A stretch of 64,000 nt of DNA from Bacteroidales bacterium (GTDB lineage: Bacteria; Bacteroidota; Bacteroidia; Bacteroidales; UBA10428). The stretch covers positions 62,001-126,000 of the forward strand of contig JAFGSZ010000013.1 of assembly GCA_016934395.1 (NCBI GenBank), read 5' to 3'. The position numbers and the translations under genes are program-made. Under the pieces are notes generated by a model. That model searched no databases. It was not told the origin of the DNA and saw only the letters and a list, made by a program, of their open reading frames with translations. Of this stretch, positions 55,569-64,000 are shown one piece after another (the first letter of the stretch is position 1; each line of letters starts with the position of its first letter).

Positions 55569-55609
55569 TAAAAAAAAGACTCCCCGGATAATTAAATCCG
55601 GAAAGTCTT
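55569..55609 (-). terminator. Terminator of the RND efflux operon
   Basis: AAGACTCCCCGGA (55577-55589) pairs with TCCGGAAAGTCTT (55597-55609) with a small internal bulge. On the minus strand it is followed by a T-tract (55577-55569). It lies 25 bases beyond the stop of the PG0541-like gene. Confidence 0.8.
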
Positions 55610-55633
55610 GAAACATCCGATAATTAACCTTAA

Positions 55634-55927
55634 TTAAACCATCTGGGATATTTCCCACACAAAAGCTTTCACTCCTACTTCCTTATTTACTTCATCAAGT
55701 TTTTTTATTTTTTCCAATAGAACCTGAACTTTTTCGTCAGAAACTATTGTTACTACAGCTGAATTCATTTCCGGCCAGGTGTGAGTCCCCATCCGGGGTT
55801 CTCCGGTTTCGGAACCCCGTCCCTTTACATTTTCCCACCAGGTAAATCCCCGTATTTCGAGACGGTCTAACATATATTCCACCCTTTCGGTATTAGCCTG
55901 GTTAAATACTATAAATACTGCTTTCAT
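55634..55927 (-). CDS. PG0541-family RND transporter-associated protein
   Basis: A 97-residue cytosolic protein: MKAVFIVFNQANTERVEYML, FTWWENVKGRGSETGEPRMG, VVTIVSDEKVQVLLEKI. This is the small PG0541-type, PII-like ferredoxin-fold protein that Bacteroidota encode next to RND pumps. It is the last gene of the tetR-tolC-adaptor-pump operon (34-base gap). A regulatory or sensing role for the pump is assumed from context; no ligand is known. Confidence 0.8.
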   Translation of the reverse strand: MKAVFIVFNQANTERVEYMLDRLEIRGFTWWENVKGRGSETGEPRMGTHTWPEMNSAVVTIVSDEKVQVLLEKIKKLDEVNKEVGVKAFVWEISQMV

Positions 55928-55961
55928 ATCTTTTATTTTTTTCAGTAATTAATACTCCCTT

Positions 55962-58900
55962 TTACCTGTCCATAAATACAAAACGTTTTCTCAAAGCTTG
56001 TTTTTTATCGCGTTCACCTTTTCGCGAAAAAATTGCATACACCACAGGAACAATAACCAGGGTTACCAGGGTTGAAAAAACCAGTCCGCCGATCACCGTA
56101 ATTCCCATTGGGCTCCACAATTCAGAACCTTCTCCGGTACTCATGGCCAAAGGCAACATACCCAGAATTGTAGTCATAGCTGTCATTAAAACAGGCCGTA
56201 ACCTCGATTTTCCCGAAAGTGCTATAGCTTCGTTGAGGTCATAACCCCTGTCGCGCATAAGATTAATATAATCCACAAGCACAATACCGTTTTTAACCAC
56301 AATACCCACAAGCAATACCGCCCCTAATGCGGCTATTACGCTAAGAGTGGTGTTTGTAAAAAATAAAGCCAAAATTACCCCGGTAAAAGCAAAGGGAATA
56401 GAAAACATAATTATGAAAGGCATGGCAAATGATTCAAACTGGGAGGCCATAACCAGAAAAACCAGAACCAGGCTTATAATTAAAAGTAACCCCAGGTCCA
56501 TAAAAGATTCTACCTGATCTTCATAAGCTCCGCCAACATTAACTACAACTTCCTGAGGAAAATCAATACTTTCTAATTCTGTATTTATTTTTTTGGCAAG
56601 TTCACCCAACGATACTCCAACAGGTTTTACAGATACTGTAACCACCCGTTCTTTTCGTTTTCGTTCAATATTAGGAGGTCCCCAATACTCTTTCACTTCT
56701 CCCAGTTCTTTTAATTTAATTTGCTGACCGGTTGGCGTCATAATTGTGATTTGTTCAAGGTCGGAAATTGAATTCCGGAACTCTTCCTTAAAACGCACCA
56801 CAATATCATATTCATCACCCTCCTCTCTGAACCTGGATGCGGTCAATCCATCTACCCGGTTGCGAATATTGGCAGAAACCATGGCGCTGTTCAAACCATT
56901 TTCAGCGAGTTTTCCCTTATCCAGTACTATTTGCAGTTCCGGTTTATCTGCTTTTCTGCTTATCTGTACATCCTGAGCGCCTTCAATTTTTTCAATTTTA
57001 CCTTTAACCTCTGCAGCCAGTTTATTGGTGATATCAAAATCGTAACCGAAAATTTCAATATCTACCGTATTGCTTGTGCCCCCCATACCGCTGCTGGATG
57101 TGGTAACATTATAATTTATAATTTCCGCAAACTGGTCCATCTGCTTACGCAGGTCATTGGCAATATCCCAAACACTGCGATCGCGTTCTTCGATTGAAGT
57201 TAATCGCATCATTAAGTTTATCATATTTGAACCTGTCTGGCTAAACAATGAAAAAATTCCTCCTTCATCATCAGATCCGGAAGAAGCAGAAAGAATAGTA
57301 ACTTCAGGATACCGGTCATGAATAATTTGTTCTAATTGCCGGGTGACTTTCATTGTTTCTTCAACCCTCAGCCCGGTCTGAAGTTCAACAGATGCCATAA
57401 TTCTGCTTTCATCCGATTCGGGCATAAAATCGGTACCTACATATTTAAATAAAAATAGTGAAGAAATAAATAAAACTAAGGCGATAATCATAACATACCG
57501 CTTACAATGTAAGGCCCACCGTATGGTTTTTTCATAAAATGCGTCCAGCTTGTTGAGAATTTTTTCAATGGTATTCTCATAACTGAACTTTTTCCTGTTT
57601 TCCGTTTTTGCTTTCAGCCGTAATAATTTAGATGCCAGCATCGGGGTAAGAGAAATTGCAGCCATGGTAGAGGTTACAACAGTTATGGTTACAATCCATC
57701 CCAGCTCTTTAAACAACACACCCGTCATTCCCGAAACCAGTGTAAGCGGCATAAATACGGCAACAATTACCAGGGTGGTGACAATGACTGAAAGCCAAAC
57801 CTCGTTGGTGGCATAAATTGCCGCCTCTCTCGGACTGCTTCCCCGTTCTATATGTTTGGTAATATTTTCAAGCACTACAATTGCATCGTCTACAACCATC
57901 CCAATTGCTATAGACAATGAGGTAAGGGAAATAACATTTACGGAACTGTCTGTAATAAACAGGTATATAAATGCCACAATCAGGGATATTGGAATAGTGA
58001 GGACAATAATAAATGTAGCCCGCCATCTGCCCAGGAAAAACAATACCACCAAAACCACAAATATAAGGGCCCACATAAGGGTTTCAGACAGGTTGCTCAC
58101 AGAATCTTTGATAAATGTTGATGTATCGAGTATTTGCTGAATTTTAATATCGGGAGGAAGATCTTTTTCCAATACCGCAAGTTTCTTATGCACCTGTTTT
58201 GCAATTTTAACCGTGTTGGCGCCCGACTGTTTCATTACAAACATCCGGATACCGGATTGACCGTTTATTTTTTCATCAAGTGATAAGTCTTTAATGCTGT
58301 CCTGAACCTGTGCAATATCGTGTATATATACAGGATTGCCGCCATAGTTGCCCACAACAATATCACTTATTTCGCGACTTTCTGATAATTCCCCTTCAAT
58401 GCGCAGTTGGTAATCCATTTTACCCATCTTTACATTTCCCGAAGGCATATTCAGGTTTTCGGCAGTTATCACATTACCTATCTGCTCAATAGTAAGGTTA
58501 TACGCATCAAGCCGTTGCGGATCTACGTCAACATATATCATACGTTTAGGCGCTCCAATCATACTTATTGACCCGATACCGTTAATCCTGTTTAACGGAT
58601 TTATAATCTTTTCTTCGATAATTTTGGCCAGCCCCGGGTAACTTTCATCAGCTGTAATGGCATAAAACACAATAGGCATCATGCTGGTGTTAAACTTAAA
58701 TATAAAGGGCCGGTCGCAACCTTCGGGAAGATAATCGAAAATCCGGTCTACGGCATCGCGAATATCATTCGAGGCCTCATCAAGGTTTGCCTCCCATTCG
58801 AATTCAAGGTTTACAATAGATAAATTATCGGACGAAACCGAGGTAATTTCCTTAAGATTGTCTACAGTGTTGAGTGCATCCTCAATGGTTTTTGTAATAT

Positions 58901-59084
58901 TTGTTTCTATATCAGAGGCATTGGCTCCCGGATAGGTTGTCATTACCGAAATATAGGGAGGATTCATTTCAGGATACAAATCTATAGGGATTTGCATCAG
59001 AGAATATATACCCACAACTATAATGGCTGCAAAAATCATTAAGGTTGTGATGGGCTTGTTTACTGCACTTTTATAAATACTCAT
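55962..59084 (-). CDS. RND efflux pump inner-membrane transporter (AcrB/MexB-like)
   Basis: 1040 residues with the duplicated RND layout: 12 membrane helices, two large periplasmic loops (about 35-335 and 560-865). The proton-relay pair Asp-Asp is in GMVVDDAIVVLENI in helix 4. Typical segments: MQIPIDLYPEMNPPYISV, TYPGANASDIE, LTPMLASKLLRL. The pump takes hydrophobic or amphiphilic compounds from the periplasm or membrane and exports them by proton exchange. The adaptor, outer-membrane channel and TetR repressor are encoded upstream in the same operon. Drug versus metal substrate cannot be told; the sequence lacks an obvious heavy-metal (CusA) Met cluster. Confidence 0.95.
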   Translation of the reverse strand: MSIYKSAVNKPITTLMIFAAIIVVGIYSLMQIPIDLYPEMNPPYISVMTTYPGANASDIETNITKTIEDALNTVDNLKEITSVSSDNLSIVNLEFEWEANLDEASNDIRDAVDRIFDYLPEGCDRPFIFKFNTSMMPIVFYAITADESYPGLAKIIEEKIINPLNRINGIGSISMIGAPKRMIYVDVDPQRLDAYNLTIEQIGNVITAENLNMPSGNVKMGKMDYQLRIEGELSESREISDIVVGNYGGNPVYIHDIAQVQDSIKDLSLDEKINGQSGIRMFVMKQSGANTVKIAKQVHKKLAVLEKDLPPDIKIQQILDTSTFIKDSVSNLSETLMWALIFVVLVVLFFLGRWRATFIIVLTIPISLIVAFIYLFITDSSVNVISLTSLSIAIGMVVDDAIVVLENITKHIERGSSPREAAIYATNEVWLSVIVTTLVIVAVFMPLTLVSGMTGVLFKELGWIVTITVVTSTMAAISLTPMLASKLLRLKAKTENRKKFSYENTIEKILNKLDAFYEKTIRWALHCKRYVMIIALVLFISSLFLFKYVGTDFMPESDESRIMASVELQTGLRVEETMKVTRQLEQIIHDRYPEVTILSASSGSDDEGGIFSLFSQTGSNMINLMMRLTSIEERDRSVWDIANDLRKQMDQFAEIINYNVTTSSSGMGGTSNTVDIEIFGYDFDITNKLAAEVKGKIEKIEGAQDVQISRKADKPELQIVLDKGKLAENGLNSAMVSANIRNRVDGLTASRFREEGDEYDIVVRFKEEFRNSISDLEQITIMTPTGQQIKLKELGEVKEYWGPPNIERKRKERVVTVSVKPVGVSLGELAKKINTELESIDFPQEVVVNVGGAYEDQVESFMDLGLLLIISLVLVFLVMASQFESFAMPFIIMFSIPFAFTGVILALFFTNTTLSVIAALGAVLLVGIVVKNGIVLVDYINLMRDRGYDLNEAIALSGKSRLRPVLMTAMTTILGMLPLAMSTGEGSELWSPMGITVIGGLVFSTLVTLVIVPVVYAIFSRKGERDKKQALRKRFVFMDR

Positions 59085-59121
59085 TGTTATTTCTCCTATT
59101 ATTAAATCTCGCGAAATGCAA

Positions 59122-60195
59122 TTATTCTGATACTACTTTTACCTCAACACCATCTAAAAGTCTTGACTGGCCTGCTATGATCAAATGGTCTCCCTCTTTA
59201 ATTTCGTTTGAAATGATTTCAACCTGATCATCATAACGTTTGCCCAGCTTAACCGAAATCCTTTTTGCAATACCATTTTTTTCAAGAAAAACATACCGTT
59301 CGTTTGATCCCTGCAGTTTTAAAATGGAAATTGCCGGAACCACGAGGGCCTGTACTTCGCTAATTTCAATGGATACCCGGCAGAACATTCCCGGACGAAG
59401 ATTTTTATAATCATTTGGCACCTGAATTTCCACCTGGAAAGAACGTGTTGCCGGATTTACAGTAGGATGAATCCGAAAAATTTTTCCCGTAAAGGTTTTA
59501 TCCGGGTAAATATCACTTTCAATTCTGGCTGTCATACCTAAAGAAATCATTGGAAAATAATTCTCCGAAATACTTACTATTGCTTTTAGGGGGTCCAATT
59601 GCACAATATATAAAATGGCCGCTTTTCCAGCAGTAGTGTTGGGAGCTCCTGAATATAACTCGCCATCTTCGAAATATTTTTCTGAAATAATTCCGCTAAA
59701 AGGAGCCCTTAATTGTGTATTCTCTTTTAAAAACTCAACATTGGACAACGCTATTTCATATTGTGCTTTAACCTGATCGTATTGTTGTTTTGAAATACTC
59801 CCAACCTTATTCAGCGTGTCTAACCTTTTAAAATCGGTTTCCACTGTATTTAGTTGCACTATAGCCTGATGCAACTGGGTACGGTCCATCTGCACCAGAA
59901 CATCGCCTTTAGAAACCTTTGAGCCGGTTTCTACATAAATTTTCTCTATACGTCCGGGGGATGAAGGAGCCAGATAAACCTCCTCAAAAGCCTTTAATGT
60001 AGATGATTGTTCAATGGTACGGCCTATGGATTGTTTTTCCAATTTTAAAATATTTACCATTTCAACCTTTTTTCCCGATAGACTATCCGGCAACACTGTT
60101 TCTTTAGCAGCAATTCCGCTTTCTGATTTTGATGAACAACCAGTTACAATCAAAACTATTATGTAAAAAGTGGGTACTATTAAAATCCGTTTCAT
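59122..60195 (-). CDS. RND efflux periplasmic adaptor (membrane fusion protein), lipoprotein
   Basis: 357 residues. The signal ends in a lipobox (LIVTGCSSKSES, Cys20). Then come a beta/lipoyl domain (VYLAPSSPGRIEKIYVETGSKVSKGDVLVQMD), a short alpha-hairpin (HQAIVQLNTVETDFKRLDTL...), the second lipoyl half (LRAPFSGIISEKYFEDGE) and beta-barrel and membrane-proximal domains. The adaptor links the RND pump to TolC. It lies 37 bases upstream of the pump gene and 39 bases after the tolC-type gene. Confidence 0.93.
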   Translation of the reverse strand: MKRILIVPTFYIIVLIVTGCSSKSESGIAAKETVLPDSLSGKKVEMVNILKLEKQSIGRTIEQSSTLKAFEEVYLAPSSPGRIEKIYVETGSKVSKGDVLVQMDRTQLHQAIVQLNTVETDFKRLDTLNKVGSISKQQYDQVKAQYEIALSNVEFLKENTQLRAPFSGIISEKYFEDGELYSGAPNTTAGKAAILYIVQLDPLKAIVSISENYFPMISLGMTARIESDIYPDKTFTGKIFRIHPTVNPATRSFQVEIQVPNDYKNLRPGMFCRVSIEISEVQALVVPAISILKLQGSNERYVFLEKNGIAKRISVKLGKRYDDQVEIISNEIKEGDHLIIAGQSRLLDGVEVKVVSE

Positions 60196-60234
60196 ATTAT
60201 TATTCTTTATTATTTTGTTTTTCTAAATCAATAT

Positions 60235-61536
60235 TTAAATTTTGTTTAAAAGTCTGTCCAGTTCGAGTTGTGCCTGGAGTACCTGCATTAATGCATTAAT
60301 ATAGTTATTCTCGGCCTGCAGATAATTATTGTTTGCAGTAGTAAGATCGAGACTGGAAACCATACCCTGCTGATATTTTAAAAAAATGTTATGGTATACC
60401 CGTTTGGCAACTTCCACATTTTTTTCCTGGCTTTCATATTGCTCGAGGGCCGTAGACAAATTAAACCGGTATTGTTTCTCTGCCATTAACAATTGATCCT
60501 CGAGCAAAGATTTATTATTTAATGTAGTTTCATACTGTATTCTCGCCTGGTCTAATTTTGCTTTTCGCATACCGCTTGAAAATATCGGAAGACTCAGATT
60601 CAGACCAACCATGTTGGGCGGCGTCATATCAAAATTAGTGGTTAAAAATTTATAGGTGTAATTATAAAAACCTGAAATTGTGGGCAGATACCCCATTTTT
60701 TCAAGCGTTACCTGTTTTTCAGAAATTTCCTCCTGTTTACCCATCAATTGATAATCAATATTTTCATTCAGATTAAAGGGCTGGACTATGGTGGCATTAA
60801 AATCCTGCTTTTCCATAACCTTGTCCAATGATTCGGTTAGTAATATTTTTGTATTACCATCAACCCCGAGCTGAAGCCGTAACAGGTTATATGCAAGTTC
60901 TATTTGCCGTTCTGCCGATTTAACTGCATTTTCAATCTGAGTAACCTGAACAGATAACTGGTCGACATCCGTAACCTCCAGAATTCCTGCCTGGTACATC
61001 GCCTGTGTTTTATCCAGTGCATCATATACATTTTGAAGATTTTTTGTATAGCTGTCCTTAAGTTTTTCAGCAACAAGAATATTATAGTATGAGCTTATTA
61101 CCAATTTCTTAATATCCATCCCTGTTTTCATATAATTTTTTTCAGAAAGACTTTTATAAATCTTTGCCGTTTGAAGCCCCACAATGTAGCTTCCGCTGAA
61201 AATGAGCTGCCCTAATGAAACATTCAGGTTGCTTGTAGGTTTTGATTCAATTTTTGTAGCGGGCATACTTTCATTAAACCGAAGTTCGATGGAATATCCC
61301 AGAAAATTGGAGTAATCTACTGTAGCATCAACCTGGGGAAGCCCGCCTGCCAGTGTCTGCCAGACCTGTTTTTGAGCTTCGTCTACCGCCAGTTCAGCAT
61401 TTTTTAATGTTTTATTATACTCAAGCGCATATTGCTGTGCACTATCCAGACTAAGGTATAACACCTCCTGTGCATCAAGAAAACTGCTTCCCGAAAACAG
61501 AAACAGTATCACTGCCAAAACTCTAATCCTATTCAT
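60235..61536 (-). CDS. TolC-family outer-membrane efflux protein
   Basis: Start chosen at the ATG at 61536 (MNRIRVLAVILFLFSGSSFLDAQE), giving a proper signal peptide; the frame extends to 61554 upstream. 433 residues with two repeats of the TolC fold, long coiled-coil helices (SLDSAQQYALEYNKTLKNAELAVDEAQKQ; KAKLDQARIQYETTLNNKSLLEDQ) and a conserved GLNLSLPIFSSGMRKAKL. It forms the trimeric exit duct of the tripartite pump. It follows tetR by 35 bases. Confidence 0.93.
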   Translation of the reverse strand: MNRIRVLAVILFLFSGSSFLDAQEVLYLSLDSAQQYALEYNKTLKNAELAVDEAQKQVWQTLAGGLPQVDATVDYSNFLGYSIELRFNESMPATKIESKPTSNLNVSLGQLIFSGSYIVGLQTAKIYKSLSEKNYMKTGMDIKKLVISSYYNILVAEKLKDSYTKNLQNVYDALDKTQAMYQAGILEVTDVDQLSVQVTQIENAVKSAERQIELAYNLLRLQLGVDGNTKILLTESLDKVMEKQDFNATIVQPFNLNENIDYQLMGKQEEISEKQVTLEKMGYLPTISGFYNYTYKFLTTNFDMTPPNMVGLNLSLPIFSSGMRKAKLDQARIQYETTLNNKSLLEDQLLMAEKQYRFNLSTALEQYESQEKNVEVAKRVYHNIFLKYQQGMVSSLDLTTANNNYLQAENNYINALMQVLQAQLELDRLLNKI

Positions 61537-61571
61537 ATACACATTATTAACCATTAGTTTAATCTTTATTT

Positions 61572-62183
61572 TTATTCTTTAACTTCTTCGAAATATTGTT
61601 CAATTAATTGTTGTCCTTTTTTTGTACAAACACCGATAAAATAGGGCATAATTATATTTTTGAAAATTTCCTTCTCAGAATACTGAGTTTTTGGGAACAC
61701 TGCTTCATTATGAATAATATTCATCAGTTCATGAACATAGTTGTTTACCAGATCAGCATCCAGGTCCTTTCGAAAAACTCCCTGATCAATACCTTTCAAA
61801 ATTAAGGTATGGGTAATTGTATAATCTCTTATTTTATTCTTGGTAAAAAACAATTCGTGAACTTCAGGATAATATTTTCGGATATCTTCAAAAAAAAGCG
61901 GAGATATTTTTCTTTTTGTATCTTCTCCCCACTTTCCAAAAGTGTAAATTGCTTCAACAACATTTGTTGCACTGTTCACAATCTCTAAAGCCTGGGTTTT
62001 TTTATTCGTTAAAAAAAATTTCATTCCTACTTTAAGTAAATCGTTTTTATCCTTAAAGGTTTCATACAAAGTCCGTTTCGAGATACCAAGATGTCCGGCA
62101 ATCTGATCCATGGTTACACTGCGGATTCCGTAAATCACAAATAATTCGAATGCCTCTTTGATAATGCGATCCTTCAACTCCAT
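61572..62183 (-). CDS. TetR family repressor of the efflux operon
   Basis: 203 residues. The N-terminal helix-turn-helix is clear (YGIRSVTMDQIAGHLGISKRTLYETFKDKNDL, about 18-50). The C-terminal helical ligand domain is not assigned to a subfamily. First gene of the operon, so it probably autoregulates and is released by a pump substrate. A 7-bp inverted repeat (62218-62243) lies about 35 bases upstream of the start. Confidence 0.92.
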   Translation of the reverse strand: MELKDRIIKEAFELFVIYGIRSVTMDQIAGHLGISKRTLYETFKDKNDLLKVGMKFFLTNKKTQALEIVNSATNVVEAIYTFGKWGEDTKRKISPLFFEDIRKYYPEVHELFFTKNKIRDYTITHTLILKGIDQGVFRKDLDADLVNNYVHELMNIIHNEAVFPKTQYSEKEIFKNIIMPYFIGVCTKKGQQLIEQYFEEVKE

Positions 62184-62217
62184 AAATTAGTCTTTAATTT
62201 GAGCTGACAAAAATATA

Positions 62218-62243
62218 AAAACTTATAAAGTTTGCAAAGTTTT
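62218..62243. promoter_or_regulatory. Candidate TetR operator
   Basis: AAAACTT (62218-62224) and AAGTTTT (62237-62243) form an inverted repeat with a 12-base spacer, in the promoter region of the tetR-led operon. Confidence 0.4.
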
Positions 62244-62326
62244 CTGCATAAATTATTTTTTATTTTTATTTCCACAGTTAATAAACAAGCCATGATTAAA
62301 TCCAGCTATACCTATATGGTATTGGG

Positions 62327-62344
62327 AATCCGGACATCCGGATT
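62327..62344. repeat. 18-bp palindrome, unknown role
   Basis: AATCCGGA-CA-TCCGGATT, perfect. It lies in the 314-base gap between the tetR operon and the divergent lipoprotein gene and could be an operator for either. A half-site, AATCCGGAT, recurs just before the ATG at 62498. Nothing else was seen in the gap except the TetR operator candidate. Confidence 0.45.
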
Positions 62345-62497
62345 AAATAAATGTTTAAAAAGAACAATAGTGGAATTTCGATTAACGGGTTATTCGGTAT
62401 AGGTTTTAGTTAAAATTTAAATAATTTTAAACTTCTAATAGTAAAGACTTTTCAATCTAGCTTATTAAAACTTTTAATAACCTGAATCCGGATAATT

Positions 62498-63328
62498 ATG
62501 AAACACTTTTTAATTTATGGCGCTTTTAGTATCAGCTTTTTTATAATCAGTTGCAAACCTGGAATTAAACAAGAAAATTCAGAATATTTAATACAAAAAA
62601 TCGATTCGCTCAAAAAAGCAGGGTATGAAATTATAGATTATCATGCTCATTTAAAGGGAGGCCTGACAATTGAGGATTTACTTGAACATTCAAAAAAAAC
62701 AGGCATTAAATATGGGGTAGCCGCAAATTGCGGTTTTGGTTTTCCTATACAAAACGATTCCGCGCTAAGTGCTTATTACCATTTTATGAAACCATACGAT
62801 GTATATAATGCTATGCAGGCCGAAGGCAGGGAATGGATCAGCCTGTTCAGTCCTGATTCTGTAGCCTTATTTGATTATGTGTTTACCGATGCAATGACTT
62901 TTATAGATGCAAAGGACCGGCGCACCCGGCTTTGGATGAACGACGAGGTTTATGTTGATGATACAACTGAATTTATGGACTATTATGTGCAGCAAATTGA
63001 AACTATTTTCAGTACAGAACCAGTGGACATATATGTTAATCCGACATTTCTGCCTGAGATTATTCGCAACCAGTACGATGAACTCTGGACTCCGGAACGT
63101 ATGATGAAAGTTATAACCGTGTTAAAAGAAAACGGTATTGCCCTTGAAATTAATGCCAGATATCATATACCTTCAGCATCCTTTATTAAACTTGCCAAAG
63201 AAAATGGGATGAAGTTCACTATGGGTACCAACAATGCTGAAGCAGAATTGGGTTATCTTGAATATTGTCTGGATATGATTTCCGCATGTAATTTAAGACC
63301 TGAAGATTTCTGGAAGGTTAAAAATTAA
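62498..63328 (+). CDS. PHP-like metal-dependent hydrolase, lipoprotein
   Basis: 276 residues with a lipobox signal (SFFIISCKPG, Cys19). The mature part begins a TIM-barrel-like fold with a metal motif DYHAHLKGG (His51-Ala-His53), then LEHSKKTGIKYGVAANCGFGF. A later EINARYHIPSASFIKLAKENGMKFTMGTNNAE resembles the PHP-domain ending (EIN, then G-T/S-D-x) with Asn-Asn where Asp-x-His is usual. The family includes phosphoesterases and amidohydrolases; the altered end means activity is uncertain. It stands alone between the efflux operon and the second CorA gene. Confidence 0.65.
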   Translation: MKHFLIYGAFSISFFIISCKPGIKQENSEYLIQKIDSLKKAGYEIIDYHAHLKGGLTIEDLLEHSKKTGIKYGVAANCGFGFPIQNDSALSAYYHFMKPYDVYNAMQAEGREWISLFSPDSVALFDYVFTDAMTFIDAKDRRTRLWMNDEVYVDDTTEFMDYYVQQIETIFSTEPVDIYVNPTFLPEIIRNQYDELWTPERMMKVITVLKENGIALEINARYHIPSASFIKLAKENGMKFTMGTNNAEAELGYLEYCLDMISACNLRPEDFWKVKN

Positions 63329-63395
63329 TGCAGAATTAATTTTATAATTTTTTTTTTACATTTCTACAGTCTAAATACCTTTAAAACTACTTATT

Positions 63396-64000
63396 ATGCC
63401 CAGATTTCTAATAAAAAGAACGGCAGCCAAAGGTACTTCACCGGGGTCTCTTATTTTTTTAGGTACAAAAAAAATGGAACAGACCCGAATGAGGATTATC
63501 CATTATTCAAAGGAGAATCTGATTGAAAGGGATATTCTGGATATCGATGAAATGGATGATTTTTTAAAGGAAGATACCGTTTCATGGTTAAACATTGATG
63601 GATTACATGATACATCGTTGATTGAAAATGTAGGTGAAAAATTTGATATTCACAGTCTTCAGCTTGAAGATATTCTGAATACAGACCAGCGCCCTAAGGT
63701 GGAAGAAGATGAAGATAATATTATCGTTTATCTTAAATTCTTAAGCCGAAATGCCGACCGCCGGCTAAATGCGGAACAGGTGGCTTTTGTTTTGGGGCAA
63801 AACTATCTCATCACTTTTCAGGAAAAAACAGGGGATTATTTTGAGCACGTCCGGGATAGAATCCGGAATTTTAAAGGCAGGATCCGATCGCTAAAAGCCG
63901 ATTATTTATTATATTCATTAATGGACACTATTGTAGATAATTACATTGCTGATATCGGAGAATTGGGAGAACAGATTGAAAACCTTGAAAACAAAGTGCT
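63396..64000 (+). CDS. corA: CorA family magnesium/cobalt transporter (5' part)
   Basis: Starts at the ATG at 63396 (MPRFLIKRTAAKGTSPGSLI) and runs open through the window edge (201 complete codons). The visible N-terminal cytosolic domain matches bacterial CorA: VSWLNIDGLHDTSLIENVGEKF, HSLQLEDILNTDQRPKVEED, IIVYLKFL, and the beginning of the stalk helices (YIADIGELGEQIENLENKV). The two C-terminal helices and GMN motif lie outside the window. It differs clearly from the shorter CorA at 6754-7683, so the genome has at least two CorA-type transporters. Confidence 0.9.
   Translation, partial: MPRFLIKRTAAKGTSPGSLIFLGTKKMEQTRMRIIHYSKENLIERDILDIDEMDDFLKEDTVSWLNIDGLHDTSLIENVGEKFDIHSLQLEDILNTDQRPKVEEDEDNIIVYLKFLSRNADRRLNAEQVAFVLGQNYLITFQEKTGDYFEHVRDRIRNFKGRIRSLKADYLLYSLMDTIVDNYIADIGELGEQIENLENKV

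Overview
The window looks like a chromosomal segment of a member of the Bacteroidota, probably a Bacteroidales/Marinilabiliales-like environmental anaerobe or facultative organism. This rests on low GC, typical families (PG0541-type RND accessory protein, DUF2141, DUF3795, large MacB/FtsX permeases ending in NPVEALRYE, a CfiA-like metallo-beta-lactamase) and few strong Shine-Dalgarno sequences. No rRNA, tRNA, CRISPR array or prophage was seen.

Left part (1-22,460): the 3' end of a 2-oxoacid:ferredoxin oxidoreductase beta subunit; a large PEP/pyruvate-binding protein with receiver-like N-terminal domains; a ThuA/Gfo-Idh-MocA pair on the minus strand; a subclass B1 metallo-beta-lactamase; a CorA transporter whose ribosome binding site lies in a perfect inverted repeat; a WYL regulator; a DUF3795 protein; a divergent Nramp-like transporter; an S9 peptidase lipoprotein; a two-gene membrane electron-transfer unit (cytochrome bd-like core fused to eight haem c sites, plus a polytopic partner); two aldo/keto reductases; and several small envelope proteins.

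Centre (22,484-55,560): the main feature is a module repeated three times. Each copy has a minus-strand block of MacB/FtsX-type ABC permeases led by a LolD/MacB-like ATPase. Divergent from it is an NtrC-type sigma-54 response regulator followed by a two-helix histidine kinase with almost no extracytoplasmic loop. Copy 1 (22,484-30,876) and copy 2 (30,901-39,368) have two permeases each. Copy 3 (39,424-55,560) has four permeases, an S41 peptidase, two decayed permease 3' ends, a frameshifted DUF559 gene between 25-bp inverted repeats, and a REP-associated tyrosine transposase with three palindromic REPs, one of them inside its own reading frame. GG-N10-GC-type sigma-54 promoter candidates lie just upstream of the ATPase genes. 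I infer that each module is a self-regulated envelope-stress or efflux unit, analogous in logic to Bce modules of Firmicutes but built on sigma-54 control.

Right part (55,634-64,000): a minus-strand operon tetR-tolC-adaptor-RND pump-PG0541-like protein with a candidate TetR operator, then a PHP-like lipoprotein and the 5' part of a second CorA transporter that runs off the window.
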